Shown here: one piece after another, positions 1-8,961 of the stretch
Numbering within the stretch: the first letter of the stretch is position 1
Layout of the letters: each line of letters begins with the position of its first letter
Assembly (NCBI GenBank): GCA_021790385.1
Contig: JAJYDW010000005.1
Location: 34,880 to 98,879 of the forward strand
Direction of reading: 5' to 3'
From: Planctomycetota bacterium
GTDB lineage: Bacteria; Planctomycetota; Phycisphaerae; WQYP01
DNA length: 64,000 nucleotides
Notes under the pieces: generated by a model
Database searches by the model: none
What the model was told of the DNA's origin: nothing
The model's input: the letters and a program-made list of their open reading frames with translations, nothing else
Translations under genes and position numbers: made by a program

Positions 1-1
1 C

Positions 2-3000
2 AAACCAGATACTCTGGCGGCCCAACGGCTGCTGCAACTGCTGGAGTTAAATCCGGGTCAGATGGCGAAGGATGCACTGCGCTTTCGGCCGCAACTGGTG
101 CAGGTTTCCAAACTATATTCAGCCGGGCACTATCGCCGGGCGCTGGACACTTTTTACAGTTATTACCTAAGCAAGTTTACGGCCCCGCAGAATTATGGTC
201 TGCCCAGTGCATTGGCCAGTCCGTATCTGGCGTGGGGTTGCCGGCCTTTTTACTGCGTTCCGCCGCTGTTTAGCGCCCACACGCCGCCAAAAACAATTGT
301 GGCTGCGGCCAATGATCTGGTCAAAGGTATCATGAACCTTAATGGGCAGGAGGTTCATATCGGTCCGCCGGGCACAGTCAACTGGAATTATCCATTTCCC
401 GCCGGCCAGCGTGTACCGGCCATGTTAAAGCATCCGCAATTGCATCACTGGCAGGTGAATCCTAATCCGGAGCTCTTCACGCTGGGTGGATTTAATCCAC
501 TGGTCCAAGCCTACATGCTTACCCATAAAAAGATATACCTGATAACCTGGGCGGCATACCTGCAGGATTGGTGTACGCATTGTCATTACCTGGGAGAACT
601 CAATCCGCTGTTTGTGCCGGATGGCGTTAATGCCCAACTCGGCGCAATGCCCATCAGCTTTATGCGCTTGCTGGAAGGTATAAAAAGTGTGAATCCAGAT
701 ATTCAAAAGTATGTGCCGCCGGCGCTTTTTGCGGTGGCTTTGCGAAAAATGTACCTGGAATGTCTGCTGCCCGGCGTAGCTTATATTCGTTCCAACACTC
801 ACAATTGGACACCGGCTTCCAGTGCTGGCCTGATTAACCCGGTTGTGTTTGACGAGTTTAGCGGATCGGCCACGTTGTTTCGCAACATTGCCCGGCGCAG
901 CATTGAAAATGTGGAAACCACACAAGCGTTCCGCGACGGCTCGGAAACGCAGGAAGACCCCTGGTATGATCAATTTGATTATGCCAATATCTGGTGGATG
1001 ATGCGACTGCTGGATTCACGCTGCCTGATGGTGCCACCCTGGCAGATGATTTCCTGGGAATCGGCGGTGGCCAACAATCCATTTTTTCATCAGGATGTGC
1101 AGCGTCTGCTGCGCCGCAAAAATACATTTTTAACACATCTGCAAACTCCGCAGGGTGAGTGGCCCATCACGTTCCGAGGAGATCAGCGTCGGGCCGGTGC
1201 AATGCCCTACCCATATGCGCCTCAGGCCTGGAATAATCCGGTAAATGCGGCGATTATGGAGGCCATCTTTAATCCTACGGCGGGCGTTGCGCCGCCGTAT
1301 ACCTGCGATTGGTTTCCTTATATCGGCTTGGCCATTATACGCGATGGGTGGAAGCCCACCAGTAGTTATGGAGCCTTGTTTTGCTCGCCGCATCCGCCGG
1401 GTTACGGAGCTTATCGTGGTCGCAGTGATAACAACAGTTTTGGCCTGGCAGCTTATGGTCAGGACTTGCTGGTGAACAATACCACCGGCCATTATATGTA
1501 CCCAACTTCGCCGATGAAAGTGAATGGTTTTAACCAGTTTTTTGAGACCGGCATCTATAAAGTTCCGTCGCCGGAAGGCCATAAATCTTATGAAGTTCAC
1601 GCCTGGCACACTCCGGCTCCCTGGCTGTGGTATGCCTCTTCCACGCTGAACCTGGCCGAGGGCATTTACGCCGGCCGCTGGGGCGATTTGCAGCGTCCGC
1701 GCACCGTGGCCGGCCCGTACGGCCCGGATCAAAGTATGCAGGGCACCCTGACCAAGGCCCAAACCTTTGGCGGGGTGATATTTCAGCGACAGGTGATGCA
1801 GGTACGCCGGGCAAAGCTGTGGATTGTTACCGATCGGCTGCTTACCAAAAAGAATAACCACTACACGCAGATCTGGCGTTTGCCGATTTCGCCGACGCCT
1901 TCTTCATATCCGAGAGCATTTAAGCTATCGCATATTCATATCAATGCGGCGGACAGGTCCATCATCACGGACCAGCCCAATGGGCATGGCAAGTGGAGGC
2001 CGATTCCCAAGGCCAATATGCAGTTGTTGCAATTCAGTCTGGCCCATCTGGCTTATTCTTCAAAGTTGGTCGTTCAGCCGCCCATGGTCTGGAAAACACG
2101 CAAATTTTATGTTCATCCAAACCTGGATCGCATTGCCGTGAAATGGCATGGCAGGGGTAACCAGCAAATTGTTACGGCGATTCTGGTGGTGCCACCGGGA
2201 TCCACCCAGGGCATGAAAAAACTGCATCAAATCACCAGCGGCAAACAAGGAATTGGTTTTCAGGCGGTAACACCCGATGGCCTGCAGGTGGCGTATCTGG
2301 CTTCGCCCAGGGCGGAGGATGTTTTATCTTTGCCGCAAATGACGATCCATGGACGGGCGCTGCTTCTGGCCGGCAGCCAGGGCATGGCCCTGGGTTGCAG
2401 CAGCATCAGCGTGGGAGGGAAAGCGGTGCATGCAGGCTACCGCAACTTTGCATTCCACCTGGTGGGCGGCAGATTAGCCGACGTGCATCCGATTCATCGG
2501 CCGATTGTACCGGTGAAAATTATGCCTGATACCACGGCCTTTGTTGGACACTTGAAAGTAACCCTAAGTACACCTACTGCGGGCGTAGAAATTCGGTATA
2601 CCACCAATGGGGCCAATCCAACGCCACAATCACCTTTGTACACCAGGCCCTTTACCCTTGATCACACCGCCAAGGTGCAGGCCCGGGCCTATCGACCGGG
2701 AGTAACATCCAATCCGATGACCTTAAGCGGCATCCATGCCACCCCTGCTACCGAGGCGATATTTCATAAAATTCACGTGCAGCCGGCATTGCCTTTCTGG
2801 ATGGCCAGAGTTTGTAAGCCTGGCGTAGAATGTGCATATTATCAGGCCGGCTGGCAACAGATGTGGTTGAACCTGCAAAATCTCAAACCCCAGAAAACCG
2901 GCGTGGTGGGCCACCTGTGGGCCATGAAATTTATTCCCGCCGACAATCCGCCGGTGGGAATGGCGGCAGCCCCGCGCAAAAAGTATTACGCGCTAGTGTA

Positions 3001-3373
3001 TCATGGTTATTTAAACGTGCCGACAACCGGGGTGTATACCCTGCATGCGCCCAAAGTTTATTACATTGCCAGCACAGATCCTGGCTACCAGTTGCGGGTA
3101 TATGTAGGCCAGCAGTTAATCGAGTGGAATCCATCCGAGCGCGTTCACGCTTTTGGCAACTGGAGCGTGGCTTTGGCCAAAGGGATGCATAAGTTTAAGA
3201 TTGTGTATATCGATTACCGGACGAATTCAACCGAGCGGCTGAATTATCCGGGCATCCGCGATTACATCTGGGATGGGGTCAGGCCGAACCTGGAGATTTC
3301 CGGTCCGGGTGTAAAGAAACAGCCAATCCCTACGACCTGGCTGCAATACCGTCCGCAGAAGACGGGCAAGTGA
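2..3373 (+). CDS. Heparinase II/III-like exoprotein with chitobiase-type and PA14-like C-terminal domains (5' partial)
   Basis: The frame is open to the left edge, so the true start and any signal peptide lie outside the window; the first in-frame ATG is at 62. The first ~350 residues are helical, Trp/Tyr-rich and resemble the alpha/alpha toroid of polysaccharide lyases. Around 1320-1520 comes the segment that in heparinase II/III enzymes starts the beta-sandwich (IIRDGW, then DNNSFGLAAYGQDLLVN). Near 2510-2710 is a chitobiase/hexosaminidase C-terminal-like module (EIRYTTNGANPTPQSPLY). The last ~130 residues resemble a PA14-like carbohydrate-binding fold. The usual His-x-His-x-Asp motif before the NSF strand reads Tyr-Arg-Gly-Arg-Ser-Asp, so catalysis is uncertain. 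It lies 150 bp upstream of a fucosidase gene on the same strand, which fits a glycan-degradation locus. Family placement is by motif; the substrate is not determined. Confidence 0.7.
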   Translation, partial: KPDTLAAQRLLQLLELNPGQMAKDALRFRPQLVQVSKLYSAGHYRRALDTFYSYYLSKFTAPQNYGLPSALASPYLAWGCRPFYCVPPLFSAHTPPKTIVAAANDLVKGIMNLNGQEVHIGPPGTVNWNYPFPAGQRVPAMLKHPQLHHWQVNPNPELFTLGGFNPLVQAYMLTHKKIYLITWAAYLQDWCTHCHYLGELNPLFVPDGVNAQLGAMPISFMRLLEGIKSVNPDIQKYVPPALFAVALRKMYLECLLPGVAYIRSNTHNWTPASSAGLINPVVFDEFSGSATLFRNIARRSIENVETTQAFRDGSETQEDPWYDQFDYANIWWMMRLLDSRCLMVPPWQMISWESAVANNPFFHQDVQRLLRRKNTFLTHLQTPQGEWPITFRGDQRRAGAMPYPYAPQAWNNPVNAAIMEAIFNPTAGVAPPYTCDWFPYIGLAIIRDGWKPTSSYGALFCSPHPPGYGAYRGRSDNNSFGLAAYGQDLLVNNTTGHYMYPTSPMKVNGFNQFFETGIYKVPSPEGHKSYEVHAWHTPAPWLWYASSTLNLAEGIYAGRWGDLQRPRTVAGPYGPDQSMQGTLTKAQTFGGVIFQRQVMQVRRAKLWIVTDRLLTKKNNHYTQIWRLPISPTPSSYPRAFKLSHIHINAADRSIITDQPNGHGKWRPIPKANMQLLQFSLAHLAYSSKLVVQPPMVWKTRKFYVHPNLDRIAVKWHGRGNQQIVTAILVVPPGSTQGMKKLHQITSGKQGIGFQAVTPDGLQVAYLASPRAEDVLSLPQMTIHGRALLLAGSQGMALGCSSISVGGKAVHAGYRNFAFHLVGGRLADVHPIHRPIVPVKIMPDTTAFVGHLKVTLSTPTAGVEIRYTTNGANPTPQSPLYTRPFTLDHTAKVQARAYRPGVTSNPMTLSGIHATPATEAIFHKIHVQPALPFWMARVCKPGVECAYYQAGWQQMWLNLQNLKPQKTGVVGHLWAMKFIPADNPPVGMAAAPRKKYYALVYHGYLNVPTTGVYTLHAPKVYYIASTDPGYQLRVYVGQQLIEWNPSERVHAFGNWSVALAKGMHKFKIVYIDYRTNSTERLNYPGIRDYIWDGVRPNLEISGPGVKKQPIPTTWLQYRPQKTGK

Positions 3374-3523
3374 ATGCTGCCGGCGGCAGCGAATTTGCAC
3401 GCCAAGGAGTATTTTGATGCCTTGGGGAAAAGCTTAAGGAATGTGGACGCTGGCTGCCGGCGATTAGGCGGTCTTGACGCGGTGTTGAAAAAAGTGGTTA
3501 CTACTCTTGAAGGAGTTATCATA

Positions 3524-4918
3524 GTGTTAAAATTTCGGAAATTGAACGTAGTTGCGGTGTCGGTAATTATATTGGCCCTGGCTGGAGGCAGCGCGTGCCG
3601 GGTGGCCCAGGCAGCAAGCCCTGCCGGCAGGGAACATACCGCAGATATGCGCTGGTGGAAGCAGGCTCGCTTTGGCATGTTTATTCACTGGGGTATTTAC
3701 AGCCAGGCAGCGGGCTATTGGCAGGGCAAATCCATACCTGGAGATGGCGCGTGGATCATGGATCAGGCTCATCTGACACGGAAAGCCTAAAGCACGCTGC
3801 CTGCACAGTTTGATCCGGTTGATTTCAACGCGAACCGGTGGGTCCGCATGGCCAGGCGGGCGGGGGTCAAATACATCGTGATCACCTCAAAACATCACGA
3901 CGGTTTTTGCATGTTCCATACCAGGGCCACGCATTTTAACGTAGTCGATGACACACCCTGGCACAAGGATCCGCTGGCCATGCTGGCGAAAGCCTGCAAA
4001 AAATACGGCATCCGCTTTTGCACCTATTATTCGATTCAGGACTGACATAGCCGCTACACGCTGCCGGCTATCGGCAATCCGAATCAGGGGCATCCAACGT
4101 GGCAGCCCATGCGGTTTACCGCCAATGGCGGCGGTGAAAAGTACGTGCATTATGTGCAGCGGCAGGTGGGCGAATTGATCCGCCAATACCATCCAGGCAT
4201 CATCTGGTTTGATAATTTCTATGTGAAACCGTGGGTAACACGGCACGGCCGGCATATTGCCGGCTGGACCTATTCCTATGCCAAGCAGGTGTTTGATGAT
4301 GTGCGTAAGCTGGATCCAACGGTGATTGTCAACAATCGGCTGGATTATGGCTTGGGAGATTACAAAACTCCGGAACAGCACATTCCGCCACAGGGCTTGC
4401 CGGGCGCGTGGGAAACCTGCATGACCATCAACGGGACCTGGGGTTATAAACGCGATGATCATCACTGGAAAACGCCGGCAATACTAATTACCAACCTGAT
4501 CAAATGCGCCAGCGGAGGCGGAAATTTTCTACTGAATGTAGGCCCCACGGGCAAAGGCCTCATCCCGCAACCGGAAGTTCAGCGGATGCGGGCGATAGGT
4601 AAGTGGCTTAAAGTAAACGGCCAGGCCATTTATGGTTCGCATCGCACGCCATTTGCCAAGGCTTTACCATTTGGTTATGCGACGCAAAAACCGGGAATGC
4701 TATTTTTAGAAGTTACCCGCTGGCCTCATCACCAGCCACTGCTGGTGCCGATACGCAATAAAATACAAAGAGCGTATGTACTTGGGTTCCCGCAAGTGAA
4801 AGTAAAAGTGAAAAATGAACCACGCGGCTGTTTGTTGTATCTGCCCGGCAAAATGCCCGATCCTGTGGCCACGGTTATCGCTTTGAAAATATCGGGTGCG
4901 CCGCATCCGTTGCCGTAA
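3524..4918 (+). pseudogene. GH29 alpha-L-fucosidase gene with two in-frame stop codons
   Basis: Reading from a GTG at 3524, preceded by the Shine-Dalgarno GAAGGAG (3509-3515), gives a signal peptide (cleavage near AQA|A) and then the GH29 hallmark MRWWKQARFGMFIHWG. The frame is interrupted by TAA at 3788-3790 and TGA at 4043-4045, yet continues in the same frame with strongly conserved GH29 blocks (YIVITSKHHDGF, IIWFDNFY with the nucleophile-type Asp, NFLLNVGPTGKG). The TAA falls where the family usually has an aromatic residue and the TGA follows YYSIQD, where GH29 normally has Trp, so each could be one substitution. No frameshift is seen. Full length would be 464 residues. Either a recent pseudogene or two sequence errors. 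Confidence 0.85.
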
Positions 4919-4993
4919 AATCTATCGCCGCTGGAGGTATGGGCTGCTTCAATAACGGCTTTGGCTGACTTTGGCCAGGCTATGATGAGAACG

Positions 4994-5016
4994 GGCGAAA
5001 ATAAGGCTTTTTCGCC
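4994..5016. terminator. Bidirectional terminator-like hairpin between convergent genes
   Basis: A perfect 8-bp inverted repeat, GGCGAAAA then a 7-nt loop then TTTTCGCC, lies between the end of the fucosidase pseudogene (plus) and the end of the GH-A gene (minus). The A/T part of the stem gives a U-rich 3' arm in both directions, as expected for a shared terminator of convergent genes. Confidence 0.6.
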
Positions 5017-5024
5017 TGGGCCGG

Positions 5025-6323
5025 TCAGCTATTTTCGTCGGCCACCGCCTTAAACCATTGCACCAGTTTGTAATTGGGTTGCCATTGGCCATGCGCTGGT
5101 ACCACCGTGGCGTTGGCATAGAGCATGGTCAGTGCATACTGAGCATATTTGGCGGCGCGCACGGGGTTGCCGATAATTTTATATTGTCGTCCGCCGGAAT
5201 AGGCGCTAAGCAGCACGCGATTCCGGCGCATCAATTGCCAGGACTTTTGCATAAAGGTGGGGCTTAGCGGGGCGGTGGCCATGAAATCATTCCATTGTTC
5301 CAGAACTACGGGATGTTGCATGCAGGCGAGGGTGTAGTCGGCGTTAGTGAGTTTGGCGGGCTGTTTCCAATGAGAGGCAAAATGACCATCGAGTGGCTTT
5401 TTGATCCAGTCATTGAGTACCGGGCTTTGGCTCCATTCGGTACTTAGGAATGGCTTATCGGTGAGTGTACGGGCGAAGGTTAGTTGCCGGTGCATGGAGG
5501 CAACATCTTTAACATAAAGATGCAGGTCCAGGGCGGAAATATGGCTGTTGCGATTGGTCCACGCGCACAGGTCATGGGTAAAACCGGTACAAGCCTTGAT
5601 CCAGTTGGTAGAGGCGGCGTTGCAGCTCATCACCTGCGGGAGAATGTTAATGGCCGGGGCAGAAATTGGCAGGGTGGGGCGGATTTTGTGGATTTCCCGG
5701 GCCACGGCGGAGTACCAGGTCAATACAGGAATGGTGCCGTTGGCAGATCGGTGCCAATTGGACTCTTTAAGAAAGGTTAAAGGTTCGTTATCCAGTGTTA
5801 CGTAGTAGAGTTGATCACCCATGATGTGCATGAATTGCCGAACCAGTTGCAGCCATTGCCGGCCGCGGGGTGAATTCACTGCGGGTATAGGCAAGGCTTG
5901 TCCCCAATTGCCCCACAAAAACGTTACCACCGGTTTGATACCCGCCTTATGGAGAGCCCGGATGACCGCAAAGGACCAGGGCCACGGGCCATGGCCGGCC
6001 TGGGCCGTCAGTGCCTGCGGAAGTATTTTTTGCAGCACTACAATGGGCACAATCAACCGTACCGCATGGGCGTCAATAGCCCGGGCCTCATGCAGAGATG
6101 GCACATCAAAGCCACCAAATATGGTTGAGTGTGGCAACTTGCGTATGGATGCCTCAAGAGGTGGGGAGGCAAGAGAAGCTACAGATAGTGCGGTGCCGGT
6201 GGCGAGCATTTCGCGTACAAAATGGCGGCGGGAAACCGGTTGAGTCGTCATGACGGGCTGGCCGGAATTTTCCGGTGTTATCTGGAGCATTGTGGACGGT
6301 AAAGGAATTTGAGAGATCGTCAT
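5025..6323 (-). CDS. Exported glycoside hydrolase of the (beta/alpha)8 GH-A type
   Basis: The product is 432 residues. The ATG at 6323 is chosen because GGAG (6333-6336) sits 9 nt upstream; an in-frame ATG at 6365 lacks this. About 40 residues in is a Tat-like signal (SRRHFVREMLATG followed by a hydrophobic AlaSer-rich stretch), so export is likely. Beta-strand ends carry LDNEP (candidate acid/base Glu, ~residue 185) and FLSTEW (candidate nucleophile Glu, ~residue 310), the two-glutamate layout of clan GH-A retaining hydrolases. No family within the clan is assigned. It is convergent with the fucosidase pseudogene and divergent from the PEP-CTERM gene, sharing the regulatory region 6324-6733. 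Confidence 0.6.
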   Translation of the reverse strand: MTISQIPLPSTMLQITPENSGQPVMTTQPVSRRHFVREMLATGTALSVASLASPPLEASIRKLPHSTIFGGFDVPSLHEARAIDAHAVRLIVPIVVLQKILPQALTAQAGHGPWPWSFAVIRALHKAGIKPVVTFLWGNWGQALPIPAVNSPRGRQWLQLVRQFMHIMGDQLYYVTLDNEPLTFLKESNWHRSANGTIPVLTWYSAVAREIHKIRPTLPISAPAINILPQVMSCNAASTNWIKACTGFTHDLCAWTNRNSHISALDLHLYVKDVASMHRQLTFARTLTDKPFLSTEWSQSPVLNDWIKKPLDGHFASHWKQPAKLTNADYTLACMQHPVVLEQWNDFMATAPLSPTFMQKSWQLMRRNRVLLSAYSGGRQYKIIGNPVRAAKYAQYALTMLYANATVVPAHGQWQPNYKLVQWFKAVADENS

Positions 6324-6525
6324 GGTGTTATTCTCCAAAAGATATTTTCCGGGCTGCAGGACCATTTGAAAACTCCAACGACAGCGTTTGCGGGCTGCGG
6401 ATAAGCTGCTAAGCGGTGGCGGTTATACCCAATTCGACCACTGGTAATAGCTGTGGGCCAGGTTCGCAGCCGCAATCGAACGAACCAATCATAACCTGCA
6501 AAAATGACAATGCAAGCGCAATATA

Positions 6526-6545
6526 TTGGAATAATCTTATTCCAA
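6526..6545. promoter_or_regulatory. 20-bp perfect palindrome, candidate operator
   Basis: TTGGAATAA and TTATTCCAA are perfect 9-bp inverted arms around a 2-bp centre. The site ends 30 bp upstream of the -35 element at 6576, and lies about 200 bp upstream of the divergent GH-A gene. The size and symmetry fit a dimeric repressor or activator site. The half-site word GGAATAA also occurs at 13990-13996 in front of the lacI-family gene of the same locus. The bound protein is an inference. Confidence 0.5.
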
Positions 6546-6575
6546 AATAATATTTATTTTTTGGAGTTTTTTTGC

Positions 6576-6604
6576 TTGACACGGCGGTGATTTTGTGTTA
6601 CATT
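6576..6604 (+). promoter_or_regulatory. Sigma70-type promoter of the PEP-CTERM gene
   Basis: TTGACA (6576-6581), a 17-bp spacer and TACATT (6599-6604) give a perfect -35 and a 4/6 -10 element. The start codon is ~130 bp downstream, so the mRNA would have a long leader. An AT-rich stretch with the palindrome at 6526-6545 lies just upstream. Confidence 0.55.
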
Positions 6605-6733
6605 TTGGACATCCATGGCAGGCTGATGTGGCTTGCTGACGTTTTGTAGTTGTTGGTCTTGGTCTGAGGGCAATGCACAGTCGTGTCGAGTGCCAGGGTT
6701 GGACCAGTGGACCCAGGAACAAGGAGTTTAATT

Positions 6734-7546
6734 ATGCGAAGCAAGAAACACACGATGACGGGCCAGAAGATGGCGTGGTTGGCGGGAGTGGCCGGAGCGG
6801 TGTCGCTGGCGGCGGGAGCCGGAATGCCGGGGCAGGCGCGGGCCACGGTTTACCTGAGCAACAACTTTAACAACAACGGCACCGGCTTAGGCGCAGGCTG
6901 GACTGCACCAAACGGCGATGTTACAGACACCGGCACTGAGTCGGCATTTACCAATATCACTGGCGGCAACAGCGCGTTGTTGGACTCATCGGCGAACACG
7001 GGGTTGCTCTCGCCAACACTCAGCGGGTTTACGACCAGTGATCCAATCCAAATAAGCTTCGATTTTGACATTACAGCAGCCAACCAAAGCAACAATGACA
7101 CCTTTTTGTTAAACAACAGAAACATCATTTTGAATTTCGGTTCTTCAGCAACCAAAATACCCAATACACCCTCGGCAATGGTGTACAAGAATGGGAGCAA
7201 TGCTGTCACAGCAAGCTTTACTCCCAGTCTTAATACGTGGTACCGGATTATACTTGGCCTTTCAGCCGAGAATGCCGCCCTTCCGTCATGGAACCTTAAC
7301 GTTATTAACATCTCGGGCCAATCGTTGTATTCTGCAGCAAACATCCATTTCTCCAACACTCTGGCACCTTATAGTTCGTTTAACTATTCCTTCAACGTGC
7401 CAACCCCTGTTTCTGGGGCCTCGTTTCAGATCGACAATGTGCTGGTCCAGTCGCCGGTTGTTCCCGAGCCGGCGGAGATTTCGCTGGTGGGTTTGGGCGG
7501 CTTGGGCCTGCTTATTTTAAGCCCACGCCGGCGGGCACGGAGGTAA
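6734..7546 (+). CDS. PEP-CTERM sorting-domain exoprotein
   Basis: The product is 270 residues. The ATG at 6734 has AAGGAG 8 nt upstream. An N-terminal signal peptide (basic start, then GVAGAVSLAAGAG, Ala-x-Ala near residue 38) is followed by an Asn/Ser/Thr-rich beta-sandwich-like body. The C-terminus has the sequence PEP, a Gly/Leu-rich membrane segment (VGLGGLGLLIL) and a terminal Arg cluster. That tripartite tail is the PEP-CTERM signal recognised by exosortase, which removes the tail and releases or anchors the protein at the cell surface. No exosortase lies in the window. The body has no catalytic motif I recognise; a glycan-binding or matrix role fits the surrounding locus but is inference. 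Confidence 0.85.
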   Translation: MRSKKHTMTGQKMAWLAGVAGAVSLAAGAGMPGQARATVYLSNNFNNNGTGLGAGWTAPNGDVTDTGTESAFTNITGGNSALLDSSANTGLLSPTLSGFTTSDPIQISFDFDITAANQSNNDTFLLNNRNIILNFGSSATKIPNTPSAMVYKNGSNAVTASFTPSLNTWYRIILGLSAENAALPSWNLNVINISGQSLYSAANIHFSNTLAPYSSFNYSFNVPTPVSGASFQIDNVLVQSPVVPEPAEISLVGLGGLGLLILSPRRRARR

Positions 7547-7547
7547 T

Positions 7548-7670
7548 ATGAGCGGATGGCTTAACACTGTGGTTGGTGCGGGCCGGTTGTGGCGATTTGA
7601 CAGAAACGGAAAGAAGAACCGGTCCATCCCCAAGGTGGTTTTGAGCTGGCGGAGATCAGGCTGTTGGTGA
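7548..7670 (+). CDS. Possible 40-residue basic small protein
   Basis: An ATG at 7548 follows the stop of the PEP-CTERM gene by one base and has GGAGG 5 nt upstream, inside the end of that gene. The frame encodes 40 residues, rich in Arg, Lys and Trp, with no similarity I recognise. The ribosome-binding site is the only real support; chance is the main alternative. Confidence 0.25.
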   Translation: MSGWLNTVVGAGRLWRFDRNGKKNRSIPKVVLSWRRSGCW

Positions 7671-7799
7671 TGTTGACAGGCACCACTGCCAATGTGTGGG
7701 CTATTGAAGGAATTGCAGACGGTACCGCCAGCCAGATCCGGTGGTGTGGTGGGTTTTGTGCAGTGAGTCATCAGCTTACACCTTACAAGGAGCCTGGCC

Positions 7800-8828
7800 A
7801 TGAAACGACGCACCATTTCAGCGTTTACATTAATTGAATTACTGGTGGTAATTTCCATCATCGCAATTTTGATTGCGTTACTTCTGCCGGCTTTGGCTGC
7901 GGCAAGGCAGGATGCAGACAAGGTGGTATGTGCAGCCAACTTGCGCAGCAATGTGCAGGCTATGATCACTTATGCTCAGGCCAATAATCAGATGTTTCCG
8001 GCCACTCCCGGTCCGTTACCGGGCGATTTATTTAACAATTTCCCCTCCGATCCGACATATTGGTATGCAGGCCAAACCGCGAATTCGGTGATTAAAGACT
8101 GGTACGGCGGTGGCTATCCGGGCAGTTATGGCGCGCTGACAGTTAATGATTGCGGCAATCCGCTGGCATGTATGTGGCTGTTGGTGCTGGATGGCCAAAC
8201 CACACCGCAAACGTTTATCTGCCCGTCAGACCCCATCGCTTTGGCACCATCGCTGTTGTATATTCCCAACAATCCAGGGGCTGGTGGGGCCTATGGGGAC
8301 TTTTGCGTTACCGCTGCCGTGGCTGCAACCGGCAAGGACATGAACTACACCGGAGTTGGCGAAAGTTATTCTATTGCCTATCCATGGCAAACCTCGCCCA
8401 CCACAAGTGCCGAGCCTATCGGCAATTGGTGGATGAATAATAATTTATCCAACCTGCCGCTGATGTGTGATATGGCTCCTGCCAACAGTCAAAACGGAGT
8501 GAACACCAAAACCACGTTGGCAGACGACACGGCCGGGCCGATTATTTTTAGCTCCGGCAACCATGCCGGCACGGGCGAAAATGTAGCGTTTGGCGATGAT
8601 CATGTGGTATGGGAGGATAATCCATACTGCGGACAGCACCATGACAATATTTTCACCATGGATGTCATTGAGCCGCCTACGACCGACGATCAAACACTAT
8701 CGTACGACCAAATCGGCATAGGAGAAGGTGCCCCCCCATATTTTTCCAAAACGCCGCTATTGCCGCAGCAACAGCCTTTTGACACGGTCATGGTTCCGGT
8801 ACGTAACACCACCAGCGCCACGTGGTAA
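7800..8828 (+). CDS. Prepilin-type N-terminal cleavage/methylation protein (pseudopilin-like, DUF1559-like layout)
   Basis: The product is 342 residues; AAGGAG lies 10 nt upstream of the ATG. The N-terminus is a type IV pilin-like signal: a short basic leader, the prepilin peptidase site before FTLIELLVVISIIAILIALLLPAL, then a long helix with the conserved Glu at +5. The C-terminal half has Cys-containing loops, and a GNHAGTGENVAFGDDHVVW block near the end resembles the H-x9-DG signature of planctomycete DUF1559-type proteins. These are abundant, secreted or surface proteins of poorly known function. It follows the PEP-CTERM gene by 253 bp. A matching prepilin peptidase is encoded at 35151. 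Confidence 0.8.
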   Translation: MKRRTISAFTLIELLVVISIIAILIALLLPALAAARQDADKVVCAANLRSNVQAMITYAQANNQMFPATPGPLPGDLFNNFPSDPTYWYAGQTANSVIKDWYGGGYPGSYGALTVNDCGNPLACMWLLVLDGQTTPQTFICPSDPIALAPSLLYIPNNPGAGGAYGDFCVTAAVAATGKDMNYTGVGESYSIAYPWQTSPTTSAEPIGNWWMNNNLSNLPLMCDMAPANSQNGVNTKTTLADDTAGPIIFSSGNHAGTGENVAFGDDHVVWEDNPYCGQHHDNIFTMDVIEPPTTDDQTLSYDQIGIGEGAPPYFSKTPLLPQQQPFDTVMVPVRNTTSATW

Positions 8829-8961
8829 TCGATCCTCCTCAGCCGGCATTTGGGTAAATGGCTGGGGCCGGCGTCTGGCGGCTGGTGGTACCTGGCGGTA
8901 CGTTGGCGCATGCAAAAGCAGCCTGTGAATTTGATCCTGATGGTTGATTGATAATAGCAAG

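Noticed and set aside
3374..3523. Coding region just after the heparinase-like gene, in frame with the fucosidase
   Set aside because: The frame is open but has no conserved content before the GTG at 3524, which has the ribosome-binding site and signal peptide.
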